A stretch of 64,000 bases of DNA from Dellaglioa algida DSM 15638 (GCF_001434695.1 NZ_AZDI01000001.1:243043-307042), one strand, 5' to 3'. Shown: positions 8,533-18,911, counted from the first letter of the stretch. Notes: generated by a model from the sequence alone, not told the origin. Translations and numbers: made by a program.

Positions 8533-9264
8533 TTATTTACGCTCGGCGGTACTTTTTAGCGCGTGAACCTCTTCTTCAGAAAGTTCACGATATTGACTTG
8601 ACGTTAACCCGTATAAGTCCAAGAACCCATAAGTTTCACGTTTTAATTTTTCGACTGGATGACCAATTTCGGCCATCATGTTCTTTACTTGATGATTTCG
8701 GCCTTCATGAATCGTCAATGAGACAATCGCTTTTTGCTTATTTTTATCCGCTGAAATAATTTTAGAATGAGCAGGTGCCGTTTTCTTACCGTCGATAACA
8801 ATTCCTTGACGTAAAGCTTTTAGGTCATCGTTAGATGGAATTCCATTTACTTTTGCAACATAAGTCTTATCAATTTTATATTTTGGATGAGTCATCTTGT
8901 TGGCTAATTCACCGTCGTTTGTCATTAAAAGTAGTCCCGATGTATCATAATCCAATCGACCTACTGGATAGATTCTTTCCCTTACGCCAGGAAAGTAATC
9001 CGTTACAACCTTACGATCTTTATTATCCTTAACGGAAGAGATAACGCCTCTTGGTTTGTAGAATAAATAATAGACTAATGGTTCCTCATTCAAGCGAATA
9101 CCATCAACTTCAATTTTATCCTCACTCGTCACTTTAATGCCTAACTCATTTGCGACCTTGCCATTTACCTTAACGTGGCCTTCTGAAATCATTTTCTCAG
9201 ATTGTCTTCGAGAGGCAACTCCCGCTTGCGCCATAACTTTTTGTAATCTTTCTGCTTCTGCCAT
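8533..9264 (-). CDS. rluB: 23S rRNA pseudouridine synthase RluB
   Basis: A 243-residue RsuA/RluB-family enzyme. An N-terminal S4 RNA-binding domain (RLQKVMAQAGVASRRQSEKM) is followed by the catalytic domain with GRLDYDTSGLLLMTNDG; the Asp of GRLD is the nucleophile. RluB isomerises a uridine in 23S rRNA helix 89. I chose ATG at 9264 (MAEAERLQ), which follows GAGGAA by about 6 nt, over an in-frame codon at 9294 lying inside scpB. The start is one base after the scpB stop. The order scpA-scpB-rluB is standard in Firmicutes. Confidence 0.95.
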   Translation of the reverse strand: MAEAERLQKVMAQAGVASRRQSEKMISEGHVKVNGKVANELGIKVTSEDKIEVDGIRLNEEPLVYYLFYKPRGVISSVKDNKDRKVVTDYFPGVRERIYPVGRLDYDTSGLLLMTNDGELANKMTHPKYKIDKTYVAKVNGIPSNDDLKALRQGIVIDGKKTAPAHSKIISADKNKQKAIVSLTIHEGRNHQVKNMMAEIGHPVEKLKRETYGFLDLYGLTSSQYRELSEEEVHALKSTAERK

Positions 9265-9265
9265 A

Positions 9266-9847
9266 TTATTCCTCGTCTTCTTGTAATTTTTCATTAAAAT
9301 TAGTTAAAAAAAGCTGCCCAGGATCTAAGTTAAAATCCTGATTTTCATCAATTACTGGAAGTTCTTTAAGTCCATTTAGTCCAAAGTAATTTAAAAATTG
9401 AATTGTCGTTTTATACAAAATTGGTCTTCCTGGGGCATTAAGACGTCCGCTTTCGCCAACTAGATTTAACGCAATCAATTTTTGCAATGAGCCTGAACTT
9501 TGAACACCCCTAATTGTATCAATTTCAAGCCGCGTTGTGGGTTGCTTATAAGCAATAATTGCTAATGTCTCTAAGGCCGCCGTGGACAGTTTTCTTGAAT
9601 TAGGGTTTTCAAAATAATTTTTAATTAAACTGGCTAGTTCTTTTTTTGTTACTAGTTGCCAAAAATCGTCATACTGGATTAACTGTAAACTAGAGTTTGA
9701 ATCATTTACATACTTAGTAGCTAATTTATCAAGTTGTTCTTTAACTGCTGATTTCATTAAGCCAGTTAATCTAGATAATTCTGATAGAGATATGCCCTGA
9801 TCCCCACTCACAAATAAAAGTCCTTCAATATTTGCTAAATGACTCAC
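9266..9847 (-). CDS. scpB: Segregation and condensation protein B
   Basis: A 193-residue winged-helix protein of the kleisin-associated condensin complex. It binds ScpA and SMC and helps resolve sister chromosomes. Recognisable stretches are IEGLLFVSGDQGISLSEL at the start and LETLAIIAYKQPTTRLEI followed by IRGVQSSGSLQKL. The start is GTG at 9847, 6 nt after AGGAGGT; no better ATG is available. It lies 22 nt after scpA and one base before rluB. Confidence 0.96.
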   Translation of the reverse strand: MSHLANIEGLLFVSGDQGISLSELSRLTGLMKSAVKEQLDKLATKYVNDSNSSLQLIQYDDFWQLVTKKELASLIKNYFENPNSRKLSTAALETLAIIAYKQPTTRLEIDTIRGVQSSGSLQKLIALNLVGESGRLNAPGRPILYKTTIQFLNYFGLNGLKELPVIDENQDFNLDPGQLFLTNFNEKLQEDEE

Positions 9848-9869
9848 TCTCGTACCTCCTAATATTGCC

Positions 9870-10622
9870 TTACACTTCCACTTTTATGATTTGAATCATT
9901 TCGTAACTATTAGTTTGCTTCAATTTAATTTGATCCAATTTTGACAGCTCTAATATTGCTAAAAAAGTGAGCACAATTTCGCTAACTACCATCGGGTGCT
10001 CAAAAAGATCATCAAAGGTTAACCGTCCATTCGAACACACTAAGATTTGTTCGATTTCTGTTATTTTATCAGCAAGTGAAAATGATTGTACATTGATTTT
10101 CTTTTGAACGGGTTGTCGCTCAACTTGTTTTACCAAAACCCTCTTAAAAGCGTTTTGCAGAACATCTAGGTTCAAACCGGGAATAACAAGTGGCTGTTCA
10201 TCAACAACTTCTTTTGGTGTACAACTTTGTTCCTTCGAAAAATAATCCGAACGGTTACTCGCCATAGATTCCAATTTATTAGACGCATTTTTAAAATGTT
10301 GATATTCAATTAATTGCTCAACTAAATCAGTCCTTGGATCAATTTCGTCCTCCACTACCTCAGAATCAATCACAGGTAGAAGCATTCTACTTTTAATTTC
10401 CATTAAAGTTGATGCCATTACTAAATATTGACCGATTGCATCTAAAGGCATTTGCCCAGTTCTATTAATAATTGACAGATATTGATCAGTTATTGACGAA
10501 ATCTGAATATCATAAATATCCATTTCGGCATCCTTAATTAAGTGCAACAACAAATCAAGTGGGCCTTCAAATGATGCCAATTTTAACGTCACATGGTTAA
10601 TCGATTCACCCTTTTGACTCAT
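9870..10622 (-). CDS. scpA: Segregation and condensation protein A
   Basis: A 250-residue kleisin that bridges the SMC heads. The N-terminal signature is FEGPLDLLLHLIKDAEMDIYDI, and the C-terminal winged helix (LTFDDLF, EIVLTFLAILELSKL) binds SMC. I start it at ATG 10622 (MSQKGES), overlapping ribT by 17 nt; an upstream TTG at 10646 has no ribosome site. The site before 10622 is weak, so translation is probably coupled to ribT. Confidence 0.95.
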   Translation of the reverse strand: MSQKGESINHVTLKLASFEGPLDLLLHLIKDAEMDIYDIQISSITDQYLSIINRTGQMPLDAIGQYLVMASTLMEIKSRMLLPVIDSEVVEDEIDPRTDLVEQLIEYQHFKNASNKLESMASNRSDYFSKEQSCTPKEVVDEQPLVIPGLNLDVLQNAFKRVLVKQVERQPVQKKINVQSFSLADKITEIEQILVCSNGRLTFDDLFEHPMVVSEIVLTFLAILELSKLDQIKLKQTNSYEMIQIIKVEV

Positions 10623-10974
10623 TTTTTTGCATTTCCCATTTTTCAATTAATTTTGTTGTATCAATCGTTCCCATAATTTTTCTATCGGGGTACAACGCCA
10701 AGACCGCGTCTAAAATTAAAAAACTAACCTTCTTATGTCTTTCATCCGGACTCAATGAGATTGCTCGAACTACTACAATATTCCCATCATCTTCTATACC
10801 AACTACACCAGTAAAGTCACCATCTTCATTTTTCCAAAGATACAAATCTCGGTTATCTATATCTAGGTAACCCTTAATTGCTGAATTAATTCTGGTAACA
10901 TCTTTCAGGTCAGGTATGAATGATAATAGGCCCATCGCAATCTTCTCATAATCGTTCTTATACTTAATAAGCAT
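10606..10974 (-). CDS. ribT: RibT-like GNAT-fold protein
   Basis: A 122-residue protein matching RibT by size, composition (KYKNDYEKIAMGLLSFIPDLK, LYLWKNEDGDFTGVVGIE, VVRAISLSPDERHK) and position directly before scpA. RibT has an acetyltransferase fold and is linked historically to the rib operon of Bacillus subtilis, but its substrate is unknown. The start ATG at 10974 has AAGGAG about 7 nt upstream. The last 17 nt overlap scpA. Confidence 0.85.
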   Translation of the reverse strand: MLIKYKNDYEKIAMGLLSFIPDLKDVTRINSAIKGYLDIDNRDLYLWKNEDGDFTGVVGIEDDGNIVVVRAISLSPDERHKKVSFLILDAVLALYPDRKIMGTIDTTKLIEKWEMQKNESKG

Positions 10975-11072
10975 TATTGATCTCCTTTATGCATGACATC
11001 TTCACGAAATACCTTATCATACGAAACATTTCTAAACAAATAAATTTAACGTTACATGAATCGCAACGTCTC

Positions 11073-11528
11073 TTATTCTTTTGATTTTCTTTGACAATTC
11101 ATGCATACTCCGTGAAAAGTAAGTCTATGATCTGTTACTAAGAAATGAAATTGTTGAGAGACTAGTCTCTCAACGTCTTCTAACAAATCTTCATGAATCT
11201 CTTCAATTGAACCACACTGAGTGCATAAAAGATGGTGATGAAAATGCTGTTTATCATTTATGGTTAAATCATATCTAGCCATGCCATCCTCAAAGACTAT
11301 CTTATCAATGATGTTTAACTCAACCAGTACATCTAACGTTCTATACACTGTTGCTAACCCTATTTCAGATGATTCTTTTTTCACAAGGGCAAAAATTTCT
11401 TCCGGGCTTAAATGTTCATTAACGCGTTTGTAAATAACGGCTATAATAGCTTGACGTTGAGGTGTCAATTTAAAGTTAGACTGGTGAATTTTATTTTCAA
11501 TGAAGTTTATTTGTTGTACTTTATCCAC
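11073..11528 (-). CDS. Fur-family metalloregulator
   Basis: A 151-residue repressor. The N-terminal winged helix contains LTPQRQAIIAVIY and the recognition-helix segment GLATVYRTLDVL. The C-terminal dimerisation domain has the histidine-rich HFHHHLLCTQCG and a second Cys pair GVCMNC, the two CxxC pairs of the structural zinc site. Whether it is Fur, PerR or Zur cannot be settled from the sequence alone. The start is GTG at 11528 after GAGGG; there is no nearer ATG. It lies 16 nt after cvfB. Confidence 0.9.
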   Translation of the reverse strand: MDKVQQINFIENKIHQSNFKLTPQRQAIIAVIYKRVNEHLSPEEIFALVKKESSEIGLATVYRTLDVLVELNIIDKIVFEDGMARYDLTINDKQHFHHHLLCTQCGSIEEIHEDLLEDVERLVSQQFHFLVTDHRLTFHGVCMNCQRKSKE

Positions 11529-11544
11529 CAGAATCCCTCACTAT

Positions 11545-12462
11545 CTATTGATTTTCTATATCGTCAATTGATTCATCCGCATTGTTTTCAAGTTCCTCAG
11601 GCATTTTTATTAAAATAAGTTTGCCGTCTTCTTGTTTAACATAACGTCCTTTTAATAAATGACCAACTGCTCTTTTAAATTGTCCCTTGCTAATGCCAAA
11701 ATATTCTTTAATATCTTCTGGATCACTTTTATCAGTGAATGGTAAACTTTGATCGTCATTATGCGTCAACGCTGCAACCAACATAGCCGCATCGTCGCCA
11801 ATTGCTTCATAGGCGCGTGGTTTAATAGACAAGTTAATTGTGCCATCCGTTCTAATTCCAATCACACGACCTTCTAAGACTTGTCCTAGTCGGGGTTCGT
11901 TAAATCGTTCTGAAGGATGAATAAAACCTAAGTAATCATCATCCGTAATGACAAACGTACCAATCATTTTCAAACGAATAACCGTAAATTTCATATTCTT
12001 ATTTTTTAAAGAATCATCAGGCTTTTTAGCAATCTCGCGGAACATTTCTTCATCCGCAACATCACCCCAAATACGATCTTTAGCATCTATTTTAAGACCG
12101 ACCATTAATCGATCACCGGCTTTTGGCCAAAGTGATTTCATTTCTGGTAAGTCATCTAGCGAAACTGCTACATCTTTATCTGGCAAGCCGATATCAACAA
12201 AGACACCTAAATCTCTCCTAACCTTAACCACATCTCCAAAAGCGTATTGATCTATACCTGCTCTAGGGATAGTTGTTGAAAGACTTAAGTCGTGGTCCTC
12301 ATTTTCATAAACAAAGCCTTTAACCATTGAACCATTTGTCAATTGACCATTTGTATCATCTTTTAGCAAATGCATTGTTGTGCCATCTTTTTGTACTAAA
12401 AACTCTGTGTCGTTCTCATCGGTTACCATTGCGGTAACAATTTGTCCCATAATTGAACTCAT
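11545..12462 (-). CDS. cvfB: CvfB-type S1-like RNA-binding protein
   Basis: A 305-residue protein of the CvfB/YitL family: several S1-like beta-barrel domains followed by a C-terminal winged helix. Visible segments are FGDVVKVRRDLGVFVDIGLPDK (second domain) and FTVIRLKMIGTFVITDDDYLGFIHPSE (third). Near the end is EDIKEYFGISKGQFKRAVGHLLK, the winged helix. CvfB affects virulence-gene and RNA regulation in staphylococci; the molecular role here is inferred. The start ATG at 12462 has GGAG 6 nt upstream. It ends 16 nt before the Fur-family gene. Confidence 0.9.
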   Translation of the reverse strand: MSSIMGQIVTAMVTDENDTEFLVQKDGTTMHLLKDDTNGQLTNGSMVKGFVYENEDHDLSLSTTIPRAGIDQYAFGDVVKVRRDLGVFVDIGLPDKDVAVSLDDLPEMKSLWPKAGDRLMVGLKIDAKDRIWGDVADEEMFREIAKKPDDSLKNKNMKFTVIRLKMIGTFVITDDDYLGFIHPSERFNEPRLGQVLEGRVIGIRTDGTINLSIKPRAYEAIGDDAAMLVAALTHNDDQSLPFTDKSDPEDIKEYFGISKGQFKRAVGHLLKGRYVKQEDGKLILIKMPEELENNADESIDDIENQ

Positions 12463-12591
12463 TTATTTCTCCATTTCAAAAAATCTTATTTATTTTATGC
12501 CAATTTATTTATATTCATAAAATCACTATATGACTTCATTTTACCTGATATTAGGCTTAATAGCCAATTGAATAAAAATATTGAGTAATAA

Positions 12592-12628
12592 AAAAAGCGG
12601 CTAGACTTATGAAGTCTAACCACTTTTT
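12592..12628 (-). terminator. Rho-independent terminator of the pfkA-pyk unit
   Basis: A 13-bp stem between 12596-12608 and 12612-12624 whose mismatches on the plus strand become G-U pairs in minus-strand RNA, which shows the direction. A long T-run follows. The rest of the 12463-12709 gap holds no convincing gene. Confidence 0.88.
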
Positions 12629-12709
12629 CAGTGTGAAATTGATACAAGATTCGGTTTATCATGGCAACTAATGTCACCGAAAAACTCAAAAACTTGAATC
12701 TTGATACAA

Positions 12710-14134
12710 TTAATCTACTAATTGAACTTTCAAACTGTTTGTTGTACCTTTTTCACCAACTGGAAGACCAGCAGTAATTAAGATAAGGTCGCCTTTTTTA
12801 GCAAAACCTAATTCTTTAGCTTTTTCAGTTGCTAAGCTAAACAATGCATCTGTTGATGCTGGTTTTTCAGCGATAATTGGGTGAACACCCCAGTTAACTG
12901 ATAAACCATGACGAGTTTGTTCGTCAAAAGTAATTGCTAAGATATCTGAATCAGGACGGTATTTAGAAATCATACGTGCAGTTTGACCCGATTTTGTAGC
13001 AGCGATGATTGTTTTGATACCTAAGCTATCAGCTGTTTCAGCAACTGCACGGCCGATAGTTTCTGTAACGTCACTCTTATCGAATTCATTTAAAACAAAT
13101 GAACCATGAGCGCGTAAAGCATTTTCAGCTTTTTCATCAATACGAGCCATTGTTGCAACTGATTCTACAGGGTAGTCACCGTTAGCACTTTCACCTGAAA
13201 GCATTGTTGCATCTGTTCCATCAAATACGGCATTAGCAACATCAGAAGCTTCAGCACGTGTAGGACGTGGATTTTCTTGCATTGAATCAAGCATTTGAGT
13301 AGCAGTAATAACTGGTTTGCCCAAAGCATTACATTTTTTGATTAAATCTTTTTGAACTAAAGGTACATTTTCAGCAGGAATTTCAACACCCATATCACCA
13401 CGGGCAATCATTAATCCTTCAGAAACTTCCATGATAGCATCAATGTTATCAATACCTTCTTGTGATTCAATTTTAGGGAAGATTTGAACATGTTCCATCC
13501 CTTTTTCTTCAAGTAAAGCACGGATATCTAAAACATCAGCTGGTTTACGTACAAAACTAGCAGCAATGAAATCAATATTTTGATCTAAACCAAAACGGAT
13601 ATCATCTGAATCTTTTTCAGTAATACCAGGTAAGTTAATTGATACACCAGGAGCGTTAACACCTTTACGTGAACCTAAACGACCAGCATTCATAACAGTT
13701 GTTACTAATTCTTTAGCAGCTGTATCGATTTCGTCAATTCTCATATCGATAAGACCATCATCAAATAATACGTGGCCTCCAACATGAACATCTTCGATTA
13801 AACCTGGGTAAGTAACAGCAATCTTTTCATGTGTTCCTTCAAGAGAGTCATCCATTGAAATACGAACGATATCGTTGATTTCAAAGTTGATTTTACCTTC
13901 TTTTTGAACAGTAGTACGGATTTCTGCACCCTTAGTATCAAGCATGATACCAACCATTTTACCAGTAATTTTTTCTGCTTCATGAACTAAAGTCATACGA
14001 CCTAAATGTTCTTCATGGTCACCATGAGAAAAGTTGAAACGGAAAACATTAGCACCGGCTTCGATTAATTTAACAATTGTATCAAGATCTGAACTGGCTG
14101 GACCAAGTGTACTTACGATTTTAGTTTTTTTCAT
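12710..14134 (-). CDS. pyk: Pyruvate kinase
   Basis: A 474-residue pyruvate kinase catalysing PEP + ADP to pyruvate + ATP. It has KIVSTLGPAS at the N-terminus, MLDTKGAEIRT, the active-site stretch IFPKIESQEGIDN with the catalytic Lys, TATQMLDSM and the regulatory C-domain ending GTTNSLKVQLVD. It lacks the roughly 110-residue extra C-terminal domain found in many lactobacillus and bacillus enzymes. It follows pfkA by 54 nt with GAGGAG upstream, and both share the terminator at 12592-12628. Confidence 0.97.
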   Translation of the reverse strand: MKKTKIVSTLGPASSDLDTIVKLIEAGANVFRFNFSHGDHEEHLGRMTLVHEAEKITGKMVGIMLDTKGAEIRTTVQKEGKINFEINDIVRISMDDSLEGTHEKIAVTYPGLIEDVHVGGHVLFDDGLIDMRIDEIDTAAKELVTTVMNAGRLGSRKGVNAPGVSINLPGITEKDSDDIRFGLDQNIDFIAASFVRKPADVLDIRALLEEKGMEHVQIFPKIESQEGIDNIDAIMEVSEGLMIARGDMGVEIPAENVPLVQKDLIKKCNALGKPVITATQMLDSMQENPRPTRAEASDVANAVFDGTDATMLSGESANGDYPVESVATMARIDEKAENALRAHGSFVLNEFDKSDVTETIGRAVAETADSLGIKTIIAATKSGQTARMISKYRPDSDILAITFDEQTRHGLSVNWGVHPIIAEKPASTDALFSLATEKAKELGFAKKGDLILITAGLPVGEKGTTNSLKVQLVD

Positions 14135-14188
14135 TATATTATGATCTCCTCTTAGTTTACTTATTATTTATAAATAACGATATTATAA

Positions 14189-15166
<978 letters not shown>

Positions 15167-15237
15167 TCAATAAGTAATTTAAGTACATATTTCACTCACT
15201 ATGTTAACACTTTTCAGAAAAGTTGTCTTGTTAAATG

Positions 15238-15251
15238 TGAAAATATTTTCA
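15238..15251. promoter_or_regulatory. Possible CcpA box (cre-like palindrome) before pfkA
   Basis: A perfect 14-bp palindrome TGAAAATATTTTCA. It fits the cre consensus at all outer positions but has TA instead of the central CG that most functional sites keep. It lies about 80 nt upstream of pfkA, just after dnaE. Glycolytic operons are CcpA targets in lactic acid bacteria; binding here is inference. Confidence 0.3.
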
Positions 15252-15268
15252 GTATTTTCATGAACTGA

Positions 15269-18200
15269 TTATTTAATGACGACATTTTCAGAACCCAACG
15301 TTTTTGTAAGCGCTGTATGTGTTTCTTCATCATCCCTCAACCAATAAGTTCTATCCAAACTGATTTTTCGATTGTCTTTTTCGTAGTATAAAATGACAGG
15401 TGTCTGACCCAATCGTTTTTTCATTATTTGCATTAATTCTTCTATTTTTTCATTAGTCGATTCTTTAGAAATTTTTAGAAACCATTTTTTTTGTGTCAAT
15501 TTAGCAAAATAGTCATCTGCTAAATCAATGTTTTTCACAATAATTTGCAAACCTCTGTTTGTCTCAACATCCCCTGACACGACGACAACTTTATTTTTTT
15601 CAAGTAATGATTCTTTTTGTCGAAATAAATCAGGAAATATTGTTAAATCTATTTCACTTGTTTCATCTGAACCATTCAAAAAGGCCATTTGTTGGCCTTT
15701 TTTCGTACGAATAACTTTAATCTTAGTTAAGTTAACTAAAATAGTAACGCGCGTTTTTTCGTTTATTTCTGAAATTTTTTGTATCATAGTTTGACCCACT
15801 TGTTTACGATATTTTTCAATTGGATGCCCAGATAAATATGCCCCCAGATATTGGGATTCTTTCTCTAACCGAAACATCAGTGGAAAATTTGATTGTCTCG
15901 CTATTTTAGGCGTTAATAGTTCAAATAGATTCGTATTATTTCCACTTAAATCAATACTACTAATCAATTCTGGCAAAGCGCCAACCAGCTCTGCACGATT
16001 GTAGTCAAATTGGTCAAAGCAACCAGCATAAATGAGCGCTGCAATATTTTCTTCATTCAAATATTTCTTATCTATCCGGTGTAGAAAAGCCTGAAAATCT
16101 ATGAAAAGTGCTTCTTGACGTAAATAAATAATATGCTCAATAAAATCTTTTCTAAGTCCCTTTATACTACCTAATCCGAACAAAACAATATTGTTCTGTA
16201 AACTGAACCCTGCCTCACTAAGATTAATATCAGGTAATTTAATAGTTACCTGATATTGTTTGGCTTCGACAAGATATTCTTTTATTTTTTGCGGATTGTT
16301 ACCCACAGAATTCAGAATTGCTTCGAAAAAGGCCGCCGGGTAATTGGCCTTGATATAAGCTAATTGAAATGCAATTTTACTATAAGCGACTGCATGTGAT
16401 CGATTAAATCCGTAGTTAGCAAATCGCTCAATATATTGATAAACAACTTCAGCAACGGATTCTTGTATACCATTTTTACGTGCTCCTTGAACAAATTGGG
16501 TACGCATTTCATCGATGGTTTTCTTCTTTTTCTTACTCATCGCACGACGTAATAAATCAGCTTCGCCCAACGTAAAATTACCCATTTTTGATGCAACTTG
16601 CATGACTTGTTCCTGATAAACTAAAACGCCATAAGTTGGTTCAAGAATTTGCTTCAAACTATCATCTGGAAATGTTATTTGTTCAAGTCCATGTTTACGC
16701 GCAATAAATGTATCAATATTCTCCATTGGACCCGGACGATATAATGCATTCACGGCAGCAACATCTTCGAAAGACGTCGGTTGTAACTTTTTCAAAACGT
16801 TCTTTATGCCGCTTGATTCAAATTGAAAAACACCCGAAGTATCGCCCATTCTAAAAAGAGCTAACGTTTTTTCGTCTTCTAGATTGATAAGCGCGGGATC
16901 AAAGTTGACCTGATAATTTTTCTTAACCTGCTTAACAGCTTGATCTAAAATGTTCAAATTACGTAATCCTAAGATATCAATTTTTAATAACCCAACATTT
17001 TCAACTAAATCTTTGGAGTACTGCGTCAATAAAATATCGTCACTCCCATTTTGTAAGGGTGCAACTTCCCGCAAATCAATTTGGCTGAGTACAACCCCGG
17101 CCGCATGAGTCGAATAATGTCTGGGTATTCCTTCAATATGCTGAGCAATTGTAAAAATACCTTTATTTTTTGTACTATCATTGACTAGATTACGTAATTT
17201 TTGAGATTGTGCTAACGCATCCGACAATGTTATTTTCAAGACATTTGGTATCGCATCACTCCAGCTTTTCATTTCAAATGGCGATATACCGAAAACACGA
17301 CCAACATCCCTTAAAGCTTGTTTAGCTGCCATCGTTCCAAACGTAATAATTTGAGCCATATGGTAATGGCCGTATTTTTGATGCAAGTATTCAAGAATCA
17401 TTCCCCGTTTGTCATCAGGTATATCCAGATCAATATCTGGCATTTGCACTCGTTTTGAATTTAAAAAACGTTCAAATAACAAGTCGTATTGGATTGGGTC
17501 AACATCTGTAATTGTTAAAGCATAAGCAGTGAGGGCACCAGCAGAGGACCCTCGTCCAGGACCGGTAATAATTTGCTTTGAATGTGCATAGTTCATGATA
17601 TCCCAAACAATTAAAAAATAGTCTTCGAATCCCATCTCTTGAATAACGCCTAGTTCAAGATCTAATCTTTGTTTATACTCATCGGGAACCCCATTCGGAA
17701 ATCGTGCGTTTAAACCCGAATTACTAAGTTTTTTTAAATAGCTATGAGCCGTCTCATTGTCTGGTAAAGGATATTCTGGTAGTTTGGGTTGTGAAAATGT
17801 CAACTTTAGAGATGTCGCATCCGCCACGTTTTGCGTTTCCTGAACGGCTTCTACCATGGATATTGCCTGATAATTATCCATTATCTCATTTGGATTTATT
17901 AGCGAGTATGCCCCTTGTACCTGTTCACCCAGTTGATCAGCCGGAATTGTCTCCCCGTTACTAATTGCCTTTAATACGTCAACATCGGATTGGTTTTCGG
18001 GATTGAGGTAACTAACTTCATCTAAGGCTATCACTCGCATATTGTAGCTATCAGCCAGAGCCTTAATTGATTGTGCAGTGATTGTATCCATTCGATGTGA
18101 TAATCCAATTCGGACATTTTTTGAACCCATTAAGCTTTGATATTTAGCTAATAAGTCTTTCACATCAGAAATTTGACTTTGTTCAATTAAATAACTAAAT

Positions 18201-18589
18201 TCGCTTTTCTCGTTAGGTGACAAAATAAATAATCCATCTAAATAATCAGCAAGGTAATCAAAATTTAAATATCCTTCACTTAGGGTCATTTTTAAAGTTG
18301 ATAATCGCATTAAATTCTGATAACCTTGCTTATTTTTAGCAATAAAAGTCAGTTCGTACTCCTGATCCGTTTCAATTAAACCAGCAATATCTAATGTCAG
18401 TCCGATAATTGGTTTAATCCCAACTTTCTGACAGGCATTATAAAAATCAATTGCACCATACAATACATTGTTATCTGTTAGAGCGATTGTTTCGTAGCCT
18501 TGCTCTTGTGCTTTTTGAACCAAATCATTAATTTTAGTGGTGCTTTGTAATAAGCTAAATGAACTTTTAACTTTTAACGGCACAAACAT
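15269..18589 (-). CDS. dnaE: DNA polymerase III alpha subunit DnaE
   Basis: A 1106-residue replicative polymerase of the DnaE type, typical length. An N-terminal PHP domain is followed by palm, thumb and fingers, with catalytic acidic residues in MPDIDLDIPDDKR near residue 390 and GPGRGSSAGALTAYAL just before it. A C-terminal OB fold carries VTILVNLTKIKVIRTKKGQQMAFL. The PHP metal ligands look degenerate (KSSFSL where active forms have an HSxYS-like motif), so nuclease activity there is unlikely. I chose ATG at 18589, 5 nt after GGAGGG, over an upstream in-frame codon without a site. Confidence 0.96.
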   Translation of the reverse strand: MFVPLKVKSSFSLLQSTTKINDLVQKAQEQGYETIALTDNNVLYGAIDFYNACQKVGIKPIIGLTLDIAGLIETDQEYELTFIAKNKQGYQNLMRLSTLKMTLSEGYLNFDYLADYLDGLFILSPNEKSEFSYLIEQSQISDVKDLLAKYQSLMGSKNVRIGLSHRMDTITAQSIKALADSYNMRVIALDEVSYLNPENQSDVDVLKAISNGETIPADQLGEQVQGAYSLINPNEIMDNYQAISMVEAVQETQNVADATSLKLTFSQPKLPEYPLPDNETAHSYLKKLSNSGLNARFPNGVPDEYKQRLDLELGVIQEMGFEDYFLIVWDIMNYAHSKQIITGPGRGSSAGALTAYALTITDVDPIQYDLLFERFLNSKRVQMPDIDLDIPDDKRGMILEYLHQKYGHYHMAQIITFGTMAAKQALRDVGRVFGISPFEMKSWSDAIPNVLKITLSDALAQSQKLRNLVNDSTKNKGIFTIAQHIEGIPRHYSTHAAGVVLSQIDLREVAPLQNGSDDILLTQYSKDLVENVGLLKIDILGLRNLNILDQAVKQVKKNYQVNFDPALINLEDEKTLALFRMGDTSGVFQFESSGIKNVLKKLQPTSFEDVAAVNALYRPGPMENIDTFIARKHGLEQITFPDDSLKQILEPTYGVLVYQEQVMQVASKMGNFTLGEADLLRRAMSKKKKKTIDEMRTQFVQGARKNGIQESVAEVVYQYIERFANYGFNRSHAVAYSKIAFQLAYIKANYPAAFFEAILNSVGNNPQKIKEYLVEAKQYQVTIKLPDINLSEAGFSLQNNIVLFGLGSIKGLRKDFIEHIIYLRQEALFIDFQAFLHRIDKKYLNEENIAALIYAGCFDQFDYNRAELVGALPELISSIDLSGNNTNLFELLTPKIARQSNFPLMFRLEKESQYLGAYLSGHPIEKYRKQVGQTMIQKISEINEKTRVTILVNLTKIKVIRTKKGQQMAFLNGSDETSEIDLTIFPDLFRQKESLLEKNKVVVVSGDVETNRGLQIIVKNIDLADDYFAKLTQKKWFLKISKESTNEKIEELMQIMKKRLGQTPVILYYEKDNRKISLDRTYWLRDDEETHTALTKTLGSENVVIK

Positions 18590-18622
18590 AATGACCCTCC
18601 TTTTTATGTATCTATTACTGCT

Positions 18623-18651
18623 ATTATACAAAACTTTCTAACAATACCCAA
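18623..18651 (-). promoter_or_regulatory. Candidate dnaE promoter
   Basis: Minus strand: TTGGGT, 17 nt, TATAAT. The -10 box is perfect. It lies about 35-60 nt upstream of the dnaE start. Confidence 0.6.
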
Positions 18652-18668
18652 CAGACACTAAAAAGCTT

Positions 18669-18696
18669 TTGCAAAAATAAATATTTGTGTTAAAAT
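18669..18696 (+). promoter_or_regulatory. Candidate promoter of the DUF2929 gene
   Basis: TTGCAA, 16 nt, TAAAAT, ending about 26 nt before the start codon. It is divergent from the dnaE promoter. Confidence 0.5.
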
Positions 18697-18722
18697 TACT
18701 TTTGAATGTGAGGTGCTGTTAT

Positions 18723-18911
18723 ATGATGAAACAATTAACAATTCTCTTTTGGGGCTTCATTTTTGGTGAAGTAATTGGCTATATCGTAAGCTCATTAACT
18801 GGTACGCTCTTTGCTCCAGTTTTACAAATCGGTATTATCTTCGCAGTTGCTGGCTCAATTGTCGTGAACTGTCTCTACGCCATAATCAAAGATCCTAAAT
18901 CTGATAAATAA
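18723..18911 (+). CDS. Small membrane protein, DUF2929 (YjzD-like)
   Basis: A 62-residue protein with two membrane segments: LTILFWGFIFGEVIGYIVSS near residues 5-24 and PVLQIGIIFAVAGSIVVNCLYAI near 30-52. The start MKQLTILFWGFIFGEVIGYI fits the DUF2929 family, often found beside dnaE in lactobacilli. Function is unknown. I chose ATG at 18723 (or the adjacent 18726), 7 nt after GAGGTG, over an in-frame start at 18687. It is divergent from dnaE and convergent with pepT. Confidence 0.8.
   Translation: MMKQLTILFWGFIFGEVIGYIVSSLTGTLFAPVLQIGIIFAVAGSIVVNCLYAIIKDPKSDK

Noticed and set aside
12495-12689. Open frame of 64 codons on the minus strand between cvfB and pyk
   Set aside because: No ribosome site, atypical composition, and it spans the pyk terminator.
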